Origin: Ascidia mentula
Taxonomy: Eukaryota > Chordata > Ascidiacea > Phlebobranchia > Ascidiidae
Direction of reading: 5' to 3'
Assembly (NCBI GenBank): GCA_947561715.1
Contig: OX387203.1
Coordinates: 15,934,001-15,998,000, forward strand
DNA: 64,000 bases
Below are positions 34,597 through 47,759 of this stretch, in pieces. Both the position numbers and the translations under genes were made by a program. Under the pieces are notes generated by a model. The model did not search any database and was not told where the DNA came from. It saw only the letters and a program-made list of their open reading frames with translations. Each line of letters starts with the position of its first letter. The stretch's first letter is position 1.

Positions 34597-35985
34597 AGTT
34601 TGACAACTATACTGCTATTTTTGCTGCCAGGCATACTTATTAATCAGAATTGTTCTTCTGGCACTCAAGTTTCTAGTGTTTATTTGAAACCGACGTTTCG
34701 TCTGCCATCCGGCGAGACTTCCTCAGGGTTATGTTAGCAATATTGCATCAAGCGCATAATAGACACATTGCTCCTTGTCATTAACACAATGGTTGTTCTT
34801 GTGAATGTGGAGCGTCTCCAGGAACAGACGTTTTGTGTGGTCCTCCTCCATCTCTAGGACTCGGACCTCGTCGAAGTTAACTCGGTGGCCGAGTGTGGCA
34901 GCGTGTTTTGCCAGTGCTGTCCTCTGGCTGTTCTTCGCTGCAACGTCGCGGCGATGCTCTTTTAACCGCGTCTGCAACGCTCCTCCGGTTTCACCGATGT
35001 ATGCTCCACCGCAGTCCTTACATGGAATGTAATACACAACGCCTTTGGGTTGGGCCGTACCCTTCTCGATAGGGTGTGACACCATCTTGCCCAGTGTTCT
35101 GTGTGGCTTCGTGTAGACCGCAATACCATAGTCCAACATCATACGCCTTAGCGTGTCAGTTAAAACAGGAATATATGGCAAAACGATCTTACCGGTAGTT
35201 GGCGCTGTTTCGTGTGGCTTGACCGCGGGCTTTCTTCTGAACATCCATGACGGATACAGATTTTTCCGCAGTGCATTCTTGATAAACTTCACCTCTTTGT
35301 CACGATCTTCTTCTCTGGAAACCAGAGCATCGGCTCTATCCATCAGTGACCGCACTACCGCTGTCTTGTGCTGTATCGGATGTGCCGACTTGAACGACAG
35401 GTACCGATTGGTGTGCGTCGGCTTGCGATACACACGAGTGCTGATCAAACCTTTCTCATCACGGATAACCTCTGTATCTAAAAATGGTAGTGTGCCACCA
35501 CTTTCCTTTTCTAAAGTGAATTTGATGGAATCTTCCACATGGTTAATGTGGTTGAGGAACAACTGGCAAAACACGCTGCCACACTCGGTCACCGAGTTAA
35601 CTTCGACGAGGTCCGAGTCCTAGAGATGGAGGAGGACCACACAAAACGTCTGTTCCTGGAGACGCTCCACATTCACAAGAACAACCATTGTGTTAATGAC
35701 AAGGAGCAATGTGTGTATTTTCCAGCTGTTTACAACAACTTGTTGTAAGTGTTACGCCCCGCTACACACCTGGTCACGTGTTGATACAAGCGGTGCCAGT
35801 GTTATCCAGTTCCCTTTTTCTTGTGTTTTCTTGCGTTTTTCTTGCGATTTTTGTGTTTATGCGCTTGATGCAATATTGCTAACATAACCCTGAGAAAGTC
35901 TCGCCGGATGGCAGACGAAACGTCGGTTTCAAATAAACACTAGAAACTTGAGTGCCAGAAGAACAATTCTGATTAATAGTTTGAC
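34597..35985 (-). mobile_element. Penelope-like retroelement insertion, truncated
   Basis: A minus-strand ORF (35,592-34,729) encodes the end of the reverse transcriptase region (TRVYRKPTHTNRYLSFKSA) and a GIY-YIG endonuclease domain (GVVYYIPCKDCGGAYIGETG), the diagnostic C-terminal part of Penelope-like elements. Part of the same C-terminal region recurs in plus orientation at 35,565-35,735, and the outer ~120 bp (34,638-34,765 and 35,855-35,975) form inverted repeats, a layout known for the family. The insert is bracketed by TAGTTTGACAAC on both sides, a likely target duplication. Absent from the paralogous site at about 54,375, so it arrived after the duplication. 5'-truncated. Confidence 0.85.
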
Positions 35986-35989
35986 AACA

Positions 35990-36350
35990 TTCAATATTCG
36001 TTTCAAAATCGACCTTTTTCCAACGCCACTTGTTGTGCGTGACACAGGTGGAAACTTCACATTTGCGAAATACCAATATAAATAACCTTTTGTCAAACGC
36101 ATTTATTGTAAAGAAAACATGTTTCGTTAAAAGCATCCTCAGTTCTAAAATAAAACGGAAAACAAAAACAAAATGCTGAAAAATAAATGCTAACAACTGG
36201 CCGAACAAATGGGCTGCTGGTGGTAACCTCCAAGACACACTTGAGTAGCCATGTCTGGTGACCTACTTGCGTGGTGTAGCGCCGAGGCCGCAAGCATGTG
36301 TTGCATGTAGATAAAAACGTTGGGCATATCACGTGGTCGCAGGTAGTACC
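35990..36350 (-). pseudogene. Possible Ly6/three-finger-type cysteine-rich gene remnant, copy 1
   Basis: Minus-strand segments read FLSTCNTCLRPRRYTTQ (~36,315), ETCFLYNKC (~36,110) and CEVSTCVTHNKWRWKKVDF followed by ECCQT (~36,065-35,990). The spacing C..C, then paired cysteines near the end, resembles Ly6/uPAR domains. The terminal DLCN-type motif is absent, and the Penelope insertion cuts the sequence right after ECCQT. Copy at 54,390-54,720. Confidence 0.3.
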
Positions 36351-36459
36351 ATTTTTTTATATTAATTCGTGCGTTTAAACTTTTTTCATTTATTTTCACA
36401 AATGTCCAAATGCTCCATAGGGGGTTGTTCCAGAAACACGACAGAGTAGCATATAACTA

Positions 36460-36806
36460 AACCATTGTGTTGTATGTTGTGGTGGAGTTTAGTCGCATCA
36501 TAACTGTGGAATTGCTCGCCTCAGTGGTCCCCGGACAAGAATTTCAGTAAATTTCAACCACATAAGTTGGGTGGATTGGAAACGATGGAGTAGAATTCGA
36601 ATCAAGGAGTCTAAAATGAAAGTGAAATGCGATTAAATGTTGAGGAAGTTTTAAGTGACAAAAACTAACCTTGTATTGTAAATTACCATGGCAACGTTGT
36701 GTAAATTAGGATTCATCGACAAATATTAAAAAACTGCACTTTTTTTGTAAAAAAATTGAATAGATAAATAACACGAAAAATAATTATAATATAAAAAAAC
36801 TTGATA
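36460..36806 (+). pseudogene. Fragment of the fibrinogen-related gene: last exon plus 3' flank
   Basis: Matches the lectin gene's final exon (from the GGAWWHH region) and about 150 bp of 3' flank, including the intact run [18 protein letters not shown]. The reading frame is lost at the left end and the rest of the gene is absent. It sits at the right side of unit 1. Confidence 0.85.
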
Positions 36807-36849
36807 CACAAATTTTAATATTTTTTTTTATGATAAACAATGTGGAGCC

Positions 36850-36965
36850 AATAATATGAATTGTGTATAAGCTGCAGACAGATGGCCACTGTTTCGACCT
36901 AAAAGGTCTCATCAGTACAGCTGGTGTGACCATCAGACAACTTTGCTGACCAAACGGCCAAGATT
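36850..36965 (-). repeat. Dispersed repeat, inverted relative to 23,335-23,450
   Basis: About 115 bp matching, in reverse complement, a stretch in the last intron of the fibrinogen-related gene; shared core AGCTGGTGTGAC and CTGACCAAACGGC. Family unknown. Confidence 0.6.
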
Positions 36966-37194
36966 TTTTTTATGTTTAGAGCGAACAGTGCACAAGTACA
37001 TGCTTGTTGTTGTTTATTTCATGTATTGGCAACCACCAATTTTTTTGAAACAACAGTGTATAATAAAGATGCCATATTTTGACGATTGTTTGTATTGTCA
37101 CAATTGGTCTGTATATTTCATTTTGCCACCCCTTGTATTTCATGTTGTTGTAGTAATATCGCATATTACCGTGTTGTTTATATAGGCATTGACC

Positions 37195-37709
37195 AGTCTG
37201 GCTGATGATTTCTGGCGACAGAGTAGTTATTGTCAATTTGATGCCGGTTTTTGTTAATGTTACAGTGTTTAAAACAGGAAATCTAATTAAGATAAAATAT
37301 AAGGTATTATAGCAGGTTTACAAAATTAATGTTTAACACCACGTGTAATACAAGAACATATTGTAGTGAGTGTCTGAAGGATTACCTCCCTCCATCGGGT
37401 GTAAACAGTGACGTAACCGACTTCAAAGCGGGTCAACGCGAGACAAAAATAAAACAGTCTTTGATGGCTTCAGCATGGTTAATATGGACTTGTTGAGTAT
37501 TTTCTCTTGCAAGTCTGTTTTTTTATGTCTGTTTTTTTCTCACAACGCCCGGAACCGTTGCCCAAACACGTGACAGACTGTTTTAATTTGCGATGCGTTT
37601 GTCAGTCGCTATCAGCCTACTCTTGCATTCCATTCCGGATGAATCGATTCTACACTGTTCCGAAACACTTCTGTTTCTGAGACTCGCAAGGTTTTGCCGA
37701 CTTTAGGAT
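37195..37709. other. Segment present in unit 1 but absent from the second copy
   Basis: The two copies agree up to TATAGGCAT and again from CTAAAAGTCTTATCAACC (37,715 and 55,453). The ~515 bp between is either an insertion here or a deletion there. It has no ORF or clear terminal repeats. Confidence 0.5.
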
Positions 37710-37925
37710 ATTTCCTAAAAGTCTTATCAACCCTTGAACCATCCAAGAAGTCAAAAGTAAAAACCAAGTGTTTGAAATAAAGATTAGGAAGAATTAGAAC
37801 AGCGTTTGAAAAGTGTTTGTGTGTATAATTGCTTGTTTATATATATATTCCTTTACAGTACATTGTGATTTTCAAGTGATATTTACTATAAACATGCATA
37901 TAGCCTGAATTCGAGTGTTTGTCAG

Positions 37926-38869
37926 CAGAAGGTATAACTACAAAACAGTCTAAAACTTTAGTTTGTTTTTCAAACAATTGTTTATTTTGGAAATCGAACT
38001 TTGGTTCGGACCGAAACCGATTCTTCGGCACTTTCGCCCAATCATTTGTGACGTCACGCGAACCCTATGTTACGGTCCGGAACACTTTTTATTTCTTGAA
38101 ACGAAATTTCGTTTCCAAGTGTTTGGAGCATAATTTGACAATTTCGTTCCGGAACCAGTTTTTGTTTTATGCATCTTTTTACCACAAGGTGCTGCTATAG
38201 GACCGCTCGAAAAATTTAATTGCACGTGTAGATGAAATTACTAAAAACTGCTTTGCCAACTTAGAAATAGAAGCGATATGGTAGATTTAAAATTGAAAAA
38301 ACGTTCGATGACATTAACTTTTTATATGAATTATTTGATATTTTAGTCGTTAAATCGCTGTAGGAAAAATTAAATCGTTCATAAAAGAGCTTTGTAGTCG
38401 ATTTTCTGTTGTTAGCGATGTAAAACAAAGCACAACACTCACGTGGTGCCAAAGTATCGTGTAAAGTAAACCAAGTTGAAATTTTAAATACAAATATGTA
38501 ACATGTTATTTATAGTAACGGTCGTTTTATAATTGTGTATAAAAACACAATTTAAATAAATATACAACCAAGAAATAACAAACGCCTCATGCTAAAATAA
38601 AACATACACTACATGATTTTCTCAAAACATATTAATAGCATTGATCGAAAATGTTGCGGATTATATTGGAATTTTCCGCTTTAAAAATTACCATGATATC
38701 GACAGTGATAAACAGCATCAAAATTCGGGACACACAAAAGTGCAAAAAGGCGTGTGGTCGTCTTATCCGAACTAACAACTCCCAAAGGAGCGGCGTCATC
38801 AGAGAACTTCAAAAAGCGAAGAGAGAAAAGTCCGTATCTCAATTCCCAAGATAGGCGCCTCCCACAACG
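37926..38869. other. Left border of the satellite block
   Basis: Begins where unit 1 stops matching the second copy (after CAGCAGAAG). Contains GGAACGAAATTTCG-like palindromes (38,098-38,116), also seen at the right border (50,298), and an AT-rich tract at 38,470-38,640. No gene recognised. Confidence 0.4.
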
Positions 38870-39394
38870 AAATTTTACTGCTCACACACAAATCTGATGT
38901 CTTAAGATCGTTTAAATATTGCTCCCGAATTTTATTAGGAACATAGATAAACTGCTCATACGGCAAGCATCAAACATAGCAATTAACAAGTGAAAACATG
39001 TTTAAAACGTGTCATTCGCCAAACAGTTTAAAAGAACGCCTTTAAATATATCAAAAAAACGAATAGTCGAATACGGTTCAATGGGACCGTCTACAACATA
39101 CCTAGAGCATTTAACAGCTATATTTATTTCGTTTGGCCATATTATTTCAAAACAAAGACAAGTAAATACCTGTCAAAGACAAGCTTAAACCGCGCCGTCG
39201 GATCGCCAAAACAGTTTTAAGAACGCCTTTTCGTATGACAACAAAAAACTAAAGCATATAGTTAAATAAAGTTTAGAGGTATCTCCTTCTACATGACTGT
39301 AGTATTCAACTGTCAAATTTTAATTCGCTTGGATGTAAAACAGAGATTTGGCAGGCGAATACCTCTCAAAGACAAGTATAAACCGCGCCGCAAG
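38870..39394 (+). repeat. Diverged ~190-bp satellite monomers
   Basis: AACAGTTTAAAAGAACGCC (39,022) and its match at 39,212, and CAAAGACAAGCTTAAACCGC (39,177) and its match at 39,367, are each spaced about 190 bp, the same period as the main array but with different sequence. The 38,883 stretch CACACACAAATCTGATGTC resembles the main monomer. This looks like an older edge of the array. Confidence 0.6.
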
Positions 39395-42300
39395 GGCGAA
39401 ATTAACTAAATTTGACAGTAGTCTGCCTGTGTTTTAAACAATTTTAAATCAAGCGACTTGAAATTTTGCACACAAATATTAGATGTCAGTACAAAACGAG
39501 AAATGAAAACTAATTGGCGTATGTCCTTCAGAATTTTATTGCTTGCCGAAAACGCATGTTTGAAAGTATGGTGGCTAAGGTTCGGCGGTTTTAACTAAAT
39601 TTGACAGTTGTCCGCCTGTGATTTCAACATTTTTCTATCAAGCGACTTGAAGTTTTGCACACAAATATTAGATGCCACTACAAAACGAGCAATGAAAACC
39701 AAATTGGACAATGTCCTTTAGTTTCATATTGCTGCGCGAAAACGCATGTTACAAACAATGGTCGCTAAGGTCGTGCGGAATTAACAAAATTTGAGAATTC
39801 CCGCCGGCAATATACACAATTTTCAATCAAGCGACCTGAAATTTTGCACACAAATACTAGGTGCCTCTACAAAACGAGAAATGAAAACTAAATTGGCGTC
39901 TGTCCTTTAGAATTTTATTGCTTGCCGAAAACGCATGTTTGAAACTATAGTGGCTAATGTTCGGCGGATTAACTAAATTTGACAGTTGTCGGCCTGTGAT
40001 TTCAACATTTTTCTATCAAGCGACTTGAAGATTTGCACACAAATATTAGATGCCAGAACAAAGCGAAAAATGAAAGCTAAATTGGCGTCTGTCCTTTAGA
40101 ATTTTATTGCTTGCCGAAAACGCATGTTTCAAACAATGGTGGCTAAGGTTCGGCGCTTTTAACTAAATTTGACAGTTGTCTGCCTGTGATTTCAACATTT
40201 TTATATCAAGCGACTTGAAATTTTGCACACAAATATTAGATGCCAGTACAAAACGAGCAATGAAAACTAAATTGGCGTCTGTCCTTTAGTTTCTTATTGC
40301 TGCGCAAAAACGCATGTTACAAACAATGGTCGCCAAGGTCGTGCGGAATTAACTAATTTTGAGAATTCCCGCCGGCAATACAAACAATTTTCAATCAAGC
40401 GACCTGAAATTTTGCACACAAATACTAGGTGCCTCTACAAAACGAGAAATGAAAACTAAATTGGCGTCTGTTCTTTAGAATTTTATTGCTTGCCGAAAAC
40501 GCATGTTCCAAACTATGGTGGCTAAGGTTCGGCGATTTTAAATAAATTTGACAGTTGTCCGCCTGTGATTTCAACATTTTTATATCAAGCGACTTGAAGT
40601 TTTGCACACAAATATTAGATGTCACTACAAAACGAGCAATGAAAACTAAATTGGCGTATGTCCTTTAGTTTCTTATTGCTGCGCGAAAACGCATGTTACA
40701 AACATTGGTCGCTAAGGTTCGGCGGTTTTGACTGAATTTGAGAGTTGTCCGCCTGTGATTTCAACATTTTTATATCAAGCGACTTCAATTTTCGCTCACA
40801 AATATTAGATGCCACTACAAAACGAGCAATGAAAACTAAATTGACGTGTGTCCTTTAGTTTCTTATTGCTGCGCGAAAACGCATGTTACAAACAATGGTC
40901 GCTAAGGTTCGGCGGTTTTGACTAAATTTGACAGTTGTCCGCCTGTGATTTCAACATTTTTATATCAAGTGACTTGAAATTTTGCTCACAAATATTAGAT
41001 GCCACTACAAAACGAGCAATGAAAACTAAATTGACGTGTGTCCTTTAGTTTCTTATTGCTGCGCGAAAACGCATGTCACTAACAATGGTCGCTAAGGTTC
41101 GGCGGTTTTGACTAAATTTGACAGTTGTCCGCCTGTGATTTCAACATTTTTATATCAAGCGACTTGAATTTTTGCTCACAAATATTAGATGCCACTACAA
41201 AACGAGCAAAGAAAACTAAATTGACGTGTGTCCTTTAGTTTCTTATTGCTGCGCGAAAACGCATATCACTAACAATGGTCGCTAAGGTTCGGCGGTTTTG
41301 ACTAAATTTGACAGTTGTCCGCCTGTGATTTCAACATTTTTATATCAAGCGTCTTGAATTTTTGCTCACAAATATTAGATGCCACTACAAAACGAGCAAT
41401 GAAAACTAAATTGACGTGTGTCCTTTAGTTTCTTATTGCTGCGCGAAAACGCATGTCACTAACAATGGTCGCTAAGGTTCGGCGGATTTGACTAAATTTG
41501 ACAGTTGTCCGCCTGTGATTTCAACATTTTTACATCAAGCGACTTCAATTTTTGCTCACAAATATTAGATGCCACTACAAAACGAGCAATGAAAACTAAA
41601 TTGACGTGTGTCCTTTAGTTTCTTATTGCTGCGCGAAAACGCATGTTACAAACAATATTCGCTAAGGTTCGGCGGTTTTGACTAAATTTGACAGTTGTCC
41701 GCCTGAGATTTCAACATTTTTATATCAAGCGACTTGAATTTTTGCTCACAAATGTTAGATGCCACTACAAAACGAGCAATGAAAACTAAATTGACGTGTG
41801 TCCTTTAGTTTCTTATTGCTGCGCGAAAACGCATGTCACTTACAATGGTCGCTAAGGTTCGGCGGTTTTGACTAAATTTGACAATTGTCCGCCTGTGATT
41901 TCAACATTTTTATATCAAGCGACTTGAAATTTTGCACACAAATATTAGATGCCACTACAAAACGAGCAATGAAAATTAAATTGACGTATGTCCTTTAGTT
42001 TCTTATTGCTGCGCGAAAACGCATGTTACAAACAATGGTCGCTAAGGTTCGGCGGTTTTGACTAAATTTGACAGTTGTCCGCCTGTGATTTCAACATTTT
42101 TATATCAAGCGACTTGAAATTTTGCACACAAATATTAGATGCCACTACAAAACGAGCAATGAAAATTAAATTGACGTATGTCCTTTAGTTTCTTATTGCT
42201 GCGCGAAAACGCATGTTACAAACAATGGTCGCTAAGGTCGTGCGGAATCAACTAATTTTAAGAATTCCCGCCGGCAATATAAACAATTTTCAATCAAGCG

Positions 42301-45300
42301 ACCTGAAATTTTGCACACAAATACTAGGTGCCTCTACAAAACGAGAAATGAAAACTAAATTGGCGTCTGTTCTTTAGAATTTTATTGCTGGCCGAAAACG
42401 CATGTTTCAAACTATGGTGGCTAAGGTTCGGCGATTTTAACTAAATTTGACAGTTGTCCGCCTGTGATTTCAACATTTTTATATCAAGCGACTTGAAGTT
42501 TTGCACACAAATATTAGATGTCACTACAAAACGAGCAATGAAAACTAAATTGGCGTATGTCCTTTAGTTTCTTATTGCTGCGCGAAAACGCATGTTACAA
42601 ACAATGGTCGCTAAGGTTCGGCGGTTTTGACTAAATTTGACAGTTGTCCGCCTGTGATTTCAACATTTTTATATCAAGCGACTTCAATTTTTGCTCACAA
42701 ATATTAGATGCCACTACAAAACGAGCATTGAAAACTAAATGGACGTATGTCCTTTAGTTTCTTATTGCTGCGCGAAAACGCATGTTACAAACAATGGTCG
42801 CTAAGGTTCGGCGGATTAACTAAATTTGACAGTTGTCCGCCTGTGATTTCAACATTTTTATATCAAGCGACTTGAAGTTTTGCACACAAATATTAGATGT
42901 CACTACAAAACGAGCAATGAAAACTAAATTGGCGTATGTCCTTTAGTTTCTTATTGCTGCGCGAAAACTCATGTTACAAACAATGGTCGCTAAGGTTCGG
43001 CGGTTTTGACTAAATTTGACAGTTGTCCTCCTGTGATTTCAACATTTTTATATCAAGCGACTTCAATTTTTGCTCACAAATATTACATGCCACTACAAAA
43101 CGAGCATTGAAAACTAAATTGACGTATGTCCTTTAGTTTCTTATTGCTGCGCGAAAACGCATGTTACAAACAATGGTCGCTAAGGTTCGGCGGATTAACT
43201 AAATTTGACAGTTGTCCGCCTGTGATTTCAACATTTTTATATCAAGCGACTTGAAATTTTGCTCACAAATATTAGATGCCACTACAAAACGAGCAATTAA
43301 AACTAAATTAACGTGTGTCCTTTAGTTTCTTATTGCTGCGCGAAAACGTATGTTTGAAACTATGGTCGCTAAGGTTCGGCGGTTTTGACTAAATTTGACA
43401 GTTGTCCGCCTGTGATTTCAACATTTTTATATCAAGCGACTTGAAATTTTGCTCACAAATATTAGATGCCACTACAAAACGAGAAATAAAAACTAAATGG
43501 ACGTATGTCCTTTAGTTTCTTATTGCTGTGCGAAAACGCATGTTACAAACAATGGTCGCTAAGGTTCGGCGGTTTTGACTAAATTTGACAGTTGTCCGCC
43601 TGTGATTTCAACATTTTTATATCAAGCGACTTGAAATTTTGCACACAAATATTAGATGCCACTACAAAACGAGCAATGAAAATTAAATTGACGTATGTCC
43701 TTTAGTTTCTTATTGCTGCGCGAAAACGCATGTTACAAACAATGGTCGCTAAGGTCGTGCGGAATCAACTAATTTTGAGAATTCCCGCCGGCAATATAAA
43801 CAATTTTCAATCAAGCGACCTGAAATTTTGCACACAAATACTAGGTGCCTCTACAAAACGAGAAATGAAAACTAAATTGGCGTCTGTTCTTTAGAATTTT
43901 ATTACTGGCCGAAAACGCATGTTTGAAACTATGGTCGCTAAGGTTCGGCGATTTTAACTAAATTTGACAGTTGTCCGCCTGTGATTTCAACATTTTTATA
44001 TCAAGCGACTTGAAGTTTTGCTCACAAATATTAGATGTCACTACAAAACGAGCAATGAAAACTAAATTGACGTGTGTCCTTAATTTCTTATTGCTGCGCG
44101 AAAACGCATGTCACTAACAATGGTCGCTAAGGTTCGGCGGTTTTGACTAAATTTGACAGTTGTCCGCCTGTGATTTCAACATTTTTATATCAAGCGACTT
44201 GCAATTTTGCTCACAAATATTAGATGCCACTACAAAACGAGCAATGAAAACTAAATTGACGTGTGTCCTTTAGTTTCTTATTGCTGCGCGAAAACGCATG
44301 TCACTAACAATGGTCGCTAAGGTTCGGCGGTTTTGACTAAATTTGACAGTTGTCCGCCTGTGATTTCAACATTTTTATATCAAGCGTCTTGAATTTTTGC
44401 TCACAAATATTAGATGCCACTACAAAACGAGCAATGAAAATTAAATTGACGTATGTCCTTTAGTTTCTTATTGCTGCGCGAAAACGCATGTTACAAACAA
44501 TGGTCGCTAAGGTTCGGCGGTTTTGACTAAATTTGACAGTTGTCCGCCTGTGATTTCAACATTTTTATATCAAGCGACTTGAAATTTTGCACACAAATAT
44601 TTGATGCCACTACAAAACGAGCAATGAAAATTAAATTGACGTATGTCCTTTAGTTTCTTATTGCTGCGCGAAAACGCATGTTACAAACAATGGTCGCTAA
44701 GGTCGTGCGGAATCAACTAATTTTGAGAATTCCCGCCGGCAATATAAACAATTTTCAATCAAACGACCTGAAATTTTGCACACAAATACTAGGTGCCTCT
44801 ACAAAACGAGAAATGAAAACTAAATTGGCGTCTGTTCTTTAGAATTTTATTACTGGCCGAAAACGCATGTTTGAAACTATGGTCGCTAAGGTTCGGCGAT
44901 TTTAACTAAATTTGACAGTTGTCCGCCTGTGATTTCAACATTTTTATATCAAGCGACTTGAAGTTTTGCTCACAAATATTAGATGTCACTACAAAACGAG
45001 CAATGAAAACTAAATTGACGTGTGTCCTTTAGTTTCTTATTGCTGCGCGAAAACGCATGTCACTAACAATGGTCGCTAAGGTTCGGCGGTTTTGACTAAA
45101 TTTGACAGTTGTCCGCCTGTGATTTCAACATTTTTATATCAAGCGACTTGAAATTTTGCTCACAAATATTAGATGCCACTACAAAACGAGCAATGAAAAC
45201 TAAATTGACGTGTGTCCTTTAGTTTCTTATTGCTGCGCGAAAACGCATGTCACTAACAATGGTCGCTAAGGTTCGTCGGTTTTGACTAAATTTGACAGTT

Positions 45301-47757
45301 GTCCGCCTGTGATTTCAACATTTTTATATCAAGCGTCTTGAATTTTTGCTCACAAATATTAGATGCCACTACAAAACGAGCAATGAAAACTAAATTGACG
45401 TGTGTCCTTTAGTTTCTTATTGCTGCGCGAAAACGCATGTCACTAACAATGGTCGCTAAGGTTCGGCGGATTTGACTAAATTTGACAGTTGTCCGCCTGT
45501 GATTTCAACATTTTTACATCAAGCGACTTCAATTTTTGCTCACAAATATTAGATGCCACTACAAAACGAGCAATGAAAACTAAATTGACGTGTGTCCTTT
45601 AGTTTCTTATTGCTGCGCGAAAACGCATGTTACAAACAATGGTCGCTAAGGTTCGGCGGTTTTGACTAAATTTGACAGTTGTCCGCCTGAGATTTCAACA
45701 TTTTTATATCAAGCGACTTGAATTTTTGCTCACAAATGTTAGATGCCACTACAAAACGAGGAATGAAAACTAAATTGACGTGTGTCCTTTAGTTTCTTAT
45801 TGCTGCGCGAAAACGCATGTCACTTACAATGGTCGCTAAGGTTCGGCGGTTTTGACTAAATTTGACAATTGTCCGCCTGTGATTTCAACATTTTTATATC
45901 AAGCGACTTGAAATTTTGCACACAAATATTAGATGCCACTACAAAACGAGCAATGAAAATTAAATTGACGTATGTCCTTTAGTTTCTTATTGCTGCGCGA
46001 AAACGCATGTTACAAACAATGGTCGCTAAGGTTCGGCGGTTTTGACTAAATTTGACAGTTGTCCGCCTGTGATTTCAACATTTTTATATCAAGCGACTTG
46101 AAATTCTGCACACAAATATTAGATGCCACTACAAAACGAGCAATGATAATTAAATTGACGTATGTCCTTTAGTTTCTTATTGCTGCGCGAAAACGCATGT
46201 TACAAACAATGGTCGCTAAGGTCGTGCGGAATCAACTAATTTTGAGAATTCCCGCCGGCAATATAAACAATTTTCAATCAAGCGACCTAAAATTTTGCAC
46301 ACAAATACTAGGTGCCTCTACAAAACGAGAAATGAAAACTAAATTGGCGTCTGTTCTTTACAATTTTATTGCTTGCCGAAAACGCATGTTTCAAACTATG
46401 GTGGCTAAGGTTCGGCGATTTTAACTAAATTTGACAGTTGTCCGCCTGTGATTTCAACATTTTTATATCAAGCGACTTCAATTTTTGCTCACACATATTA
46501 GATGCCACTACAAAACGAGCAATGATAACTAAATTGGCGTATGTCCTTTAGTTTCTTATTGCTGCGCGAAAACGCATGTTACAAACAATGGTCGCTAAGG
46601 TTCGGCGGTTTTGACTGAATTTGACAGTTGTCCGCCTGTGATTTCAACATTTTTATATCAAGCGACTTCAATTTTTGCTCACAAATATTAGATGCCACTA
46701 CAAAACGAGAAATGAAAACTAAATTGGCGTCTGTCCTTTAGAATTTTATTGCTTGCTGAAAACGCACGTTTGAAACTATGGTGGCTAAGGTTCGGCGGAT
46801 TAACTAAATTTGACAGTTGTCCGCCTGTGATTTCAACATTTCTATATCAAGCCACTTCAATTTTTGCTCACAAATATTAGATGCCACTACAAAACGAGCA
46901 ATGAAACTAAATGGACGTATGTCCTTTAGTTTCTTATTGCTGCGCGAAAACGCATGTTACAAACAATGGTCGCTAAGGTTCGGCGGTTTTGACTAAATTT
47001 GACAGTTGTCCGCCTGTGATTTCAACATTTTTATATCAAGCGATTTGAAATTTTGCACACAAATATTAGATGCCACTACAAAACGAGAAATGAAAACTAA
47101 ATTGGCGTTTGTCCTTTAGAATTTTATTGCTGCGCGAAAAAGCATTTTACAAACAATGGTCGCTAAGGTTCGGCGGATGAAACTAAATTTGACAGTTGTC
47201 CGCCTGTGATTTCAACATTTTTATATCAAGCGACTTGAATTTTTGCTCACAAATATTAGATGCCACTACAAAACGAGATATGAAAACTAAATTGGCGTTT
47301 GTCCCTTAGAATTTTATTGCTGCGCGAAAACGCATGTTACAAACAATGGTCGCTAAGGTCGTGCGGAATTAACTAATTTTGAGAATTCCCGCCGGCAATA
47401 GAAACAATTTTCAATCAAGCGACCTGAAGTTTTGCACACAAATACTAGGTGTCTCTACAAAACGAGAAATGAAAACTAAATTGGCGTCTGTCCTTTAGAA
47501 TTTTATTGCTTGCCGAAAACGCACGTTTGAAACTATGGTGGCTAAGGTTCGGCGGATTAACTAAATTTGACAGTTGTCCGCCTGTGATTTCCAAATTTTT
47601 TTTTCAAGCGACTAGAAATTTTGCACACAAATATTAGATGCCTCTACACTGCAAAACGAGTAATGAAAACCAAATTAGACTATGTCCTCTAGTTTCTTGT
47701 TGCTGCGCGAAAACGCATGTTACAAACAATGGTCGCTAAGGTCGTGCTGAATTAACT
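39395..47757 (+). repeat. 190-bp tandem satellite, about 44 monomers with higher-order pattern
   Basis: Monomer core: AAATTTGACAGTTGTCCGCC, CAAGCGACTTGAA, CTACAAAACGAGCAATGAAA, GCGCGAAAACGCATGTTAC. A variant monomer marked by TCGTGCGGAATYAACTA and AATTCCCGCCGGCAAT starts at 39,771, 40,339, 42,238, 43,755, 44,703, 46,222, 47,359 and 47,739, i.e. at 3, 10, 8, 5, 8, 6 and 2 monomer spacings. A block near 41,477 repeats at 45,461, 21 monomers later. This is amplification by unequal exchange of multi-monomer blocks. No coding sense. Confidence 0.95.
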
Positions 47758-47759
47758 AG

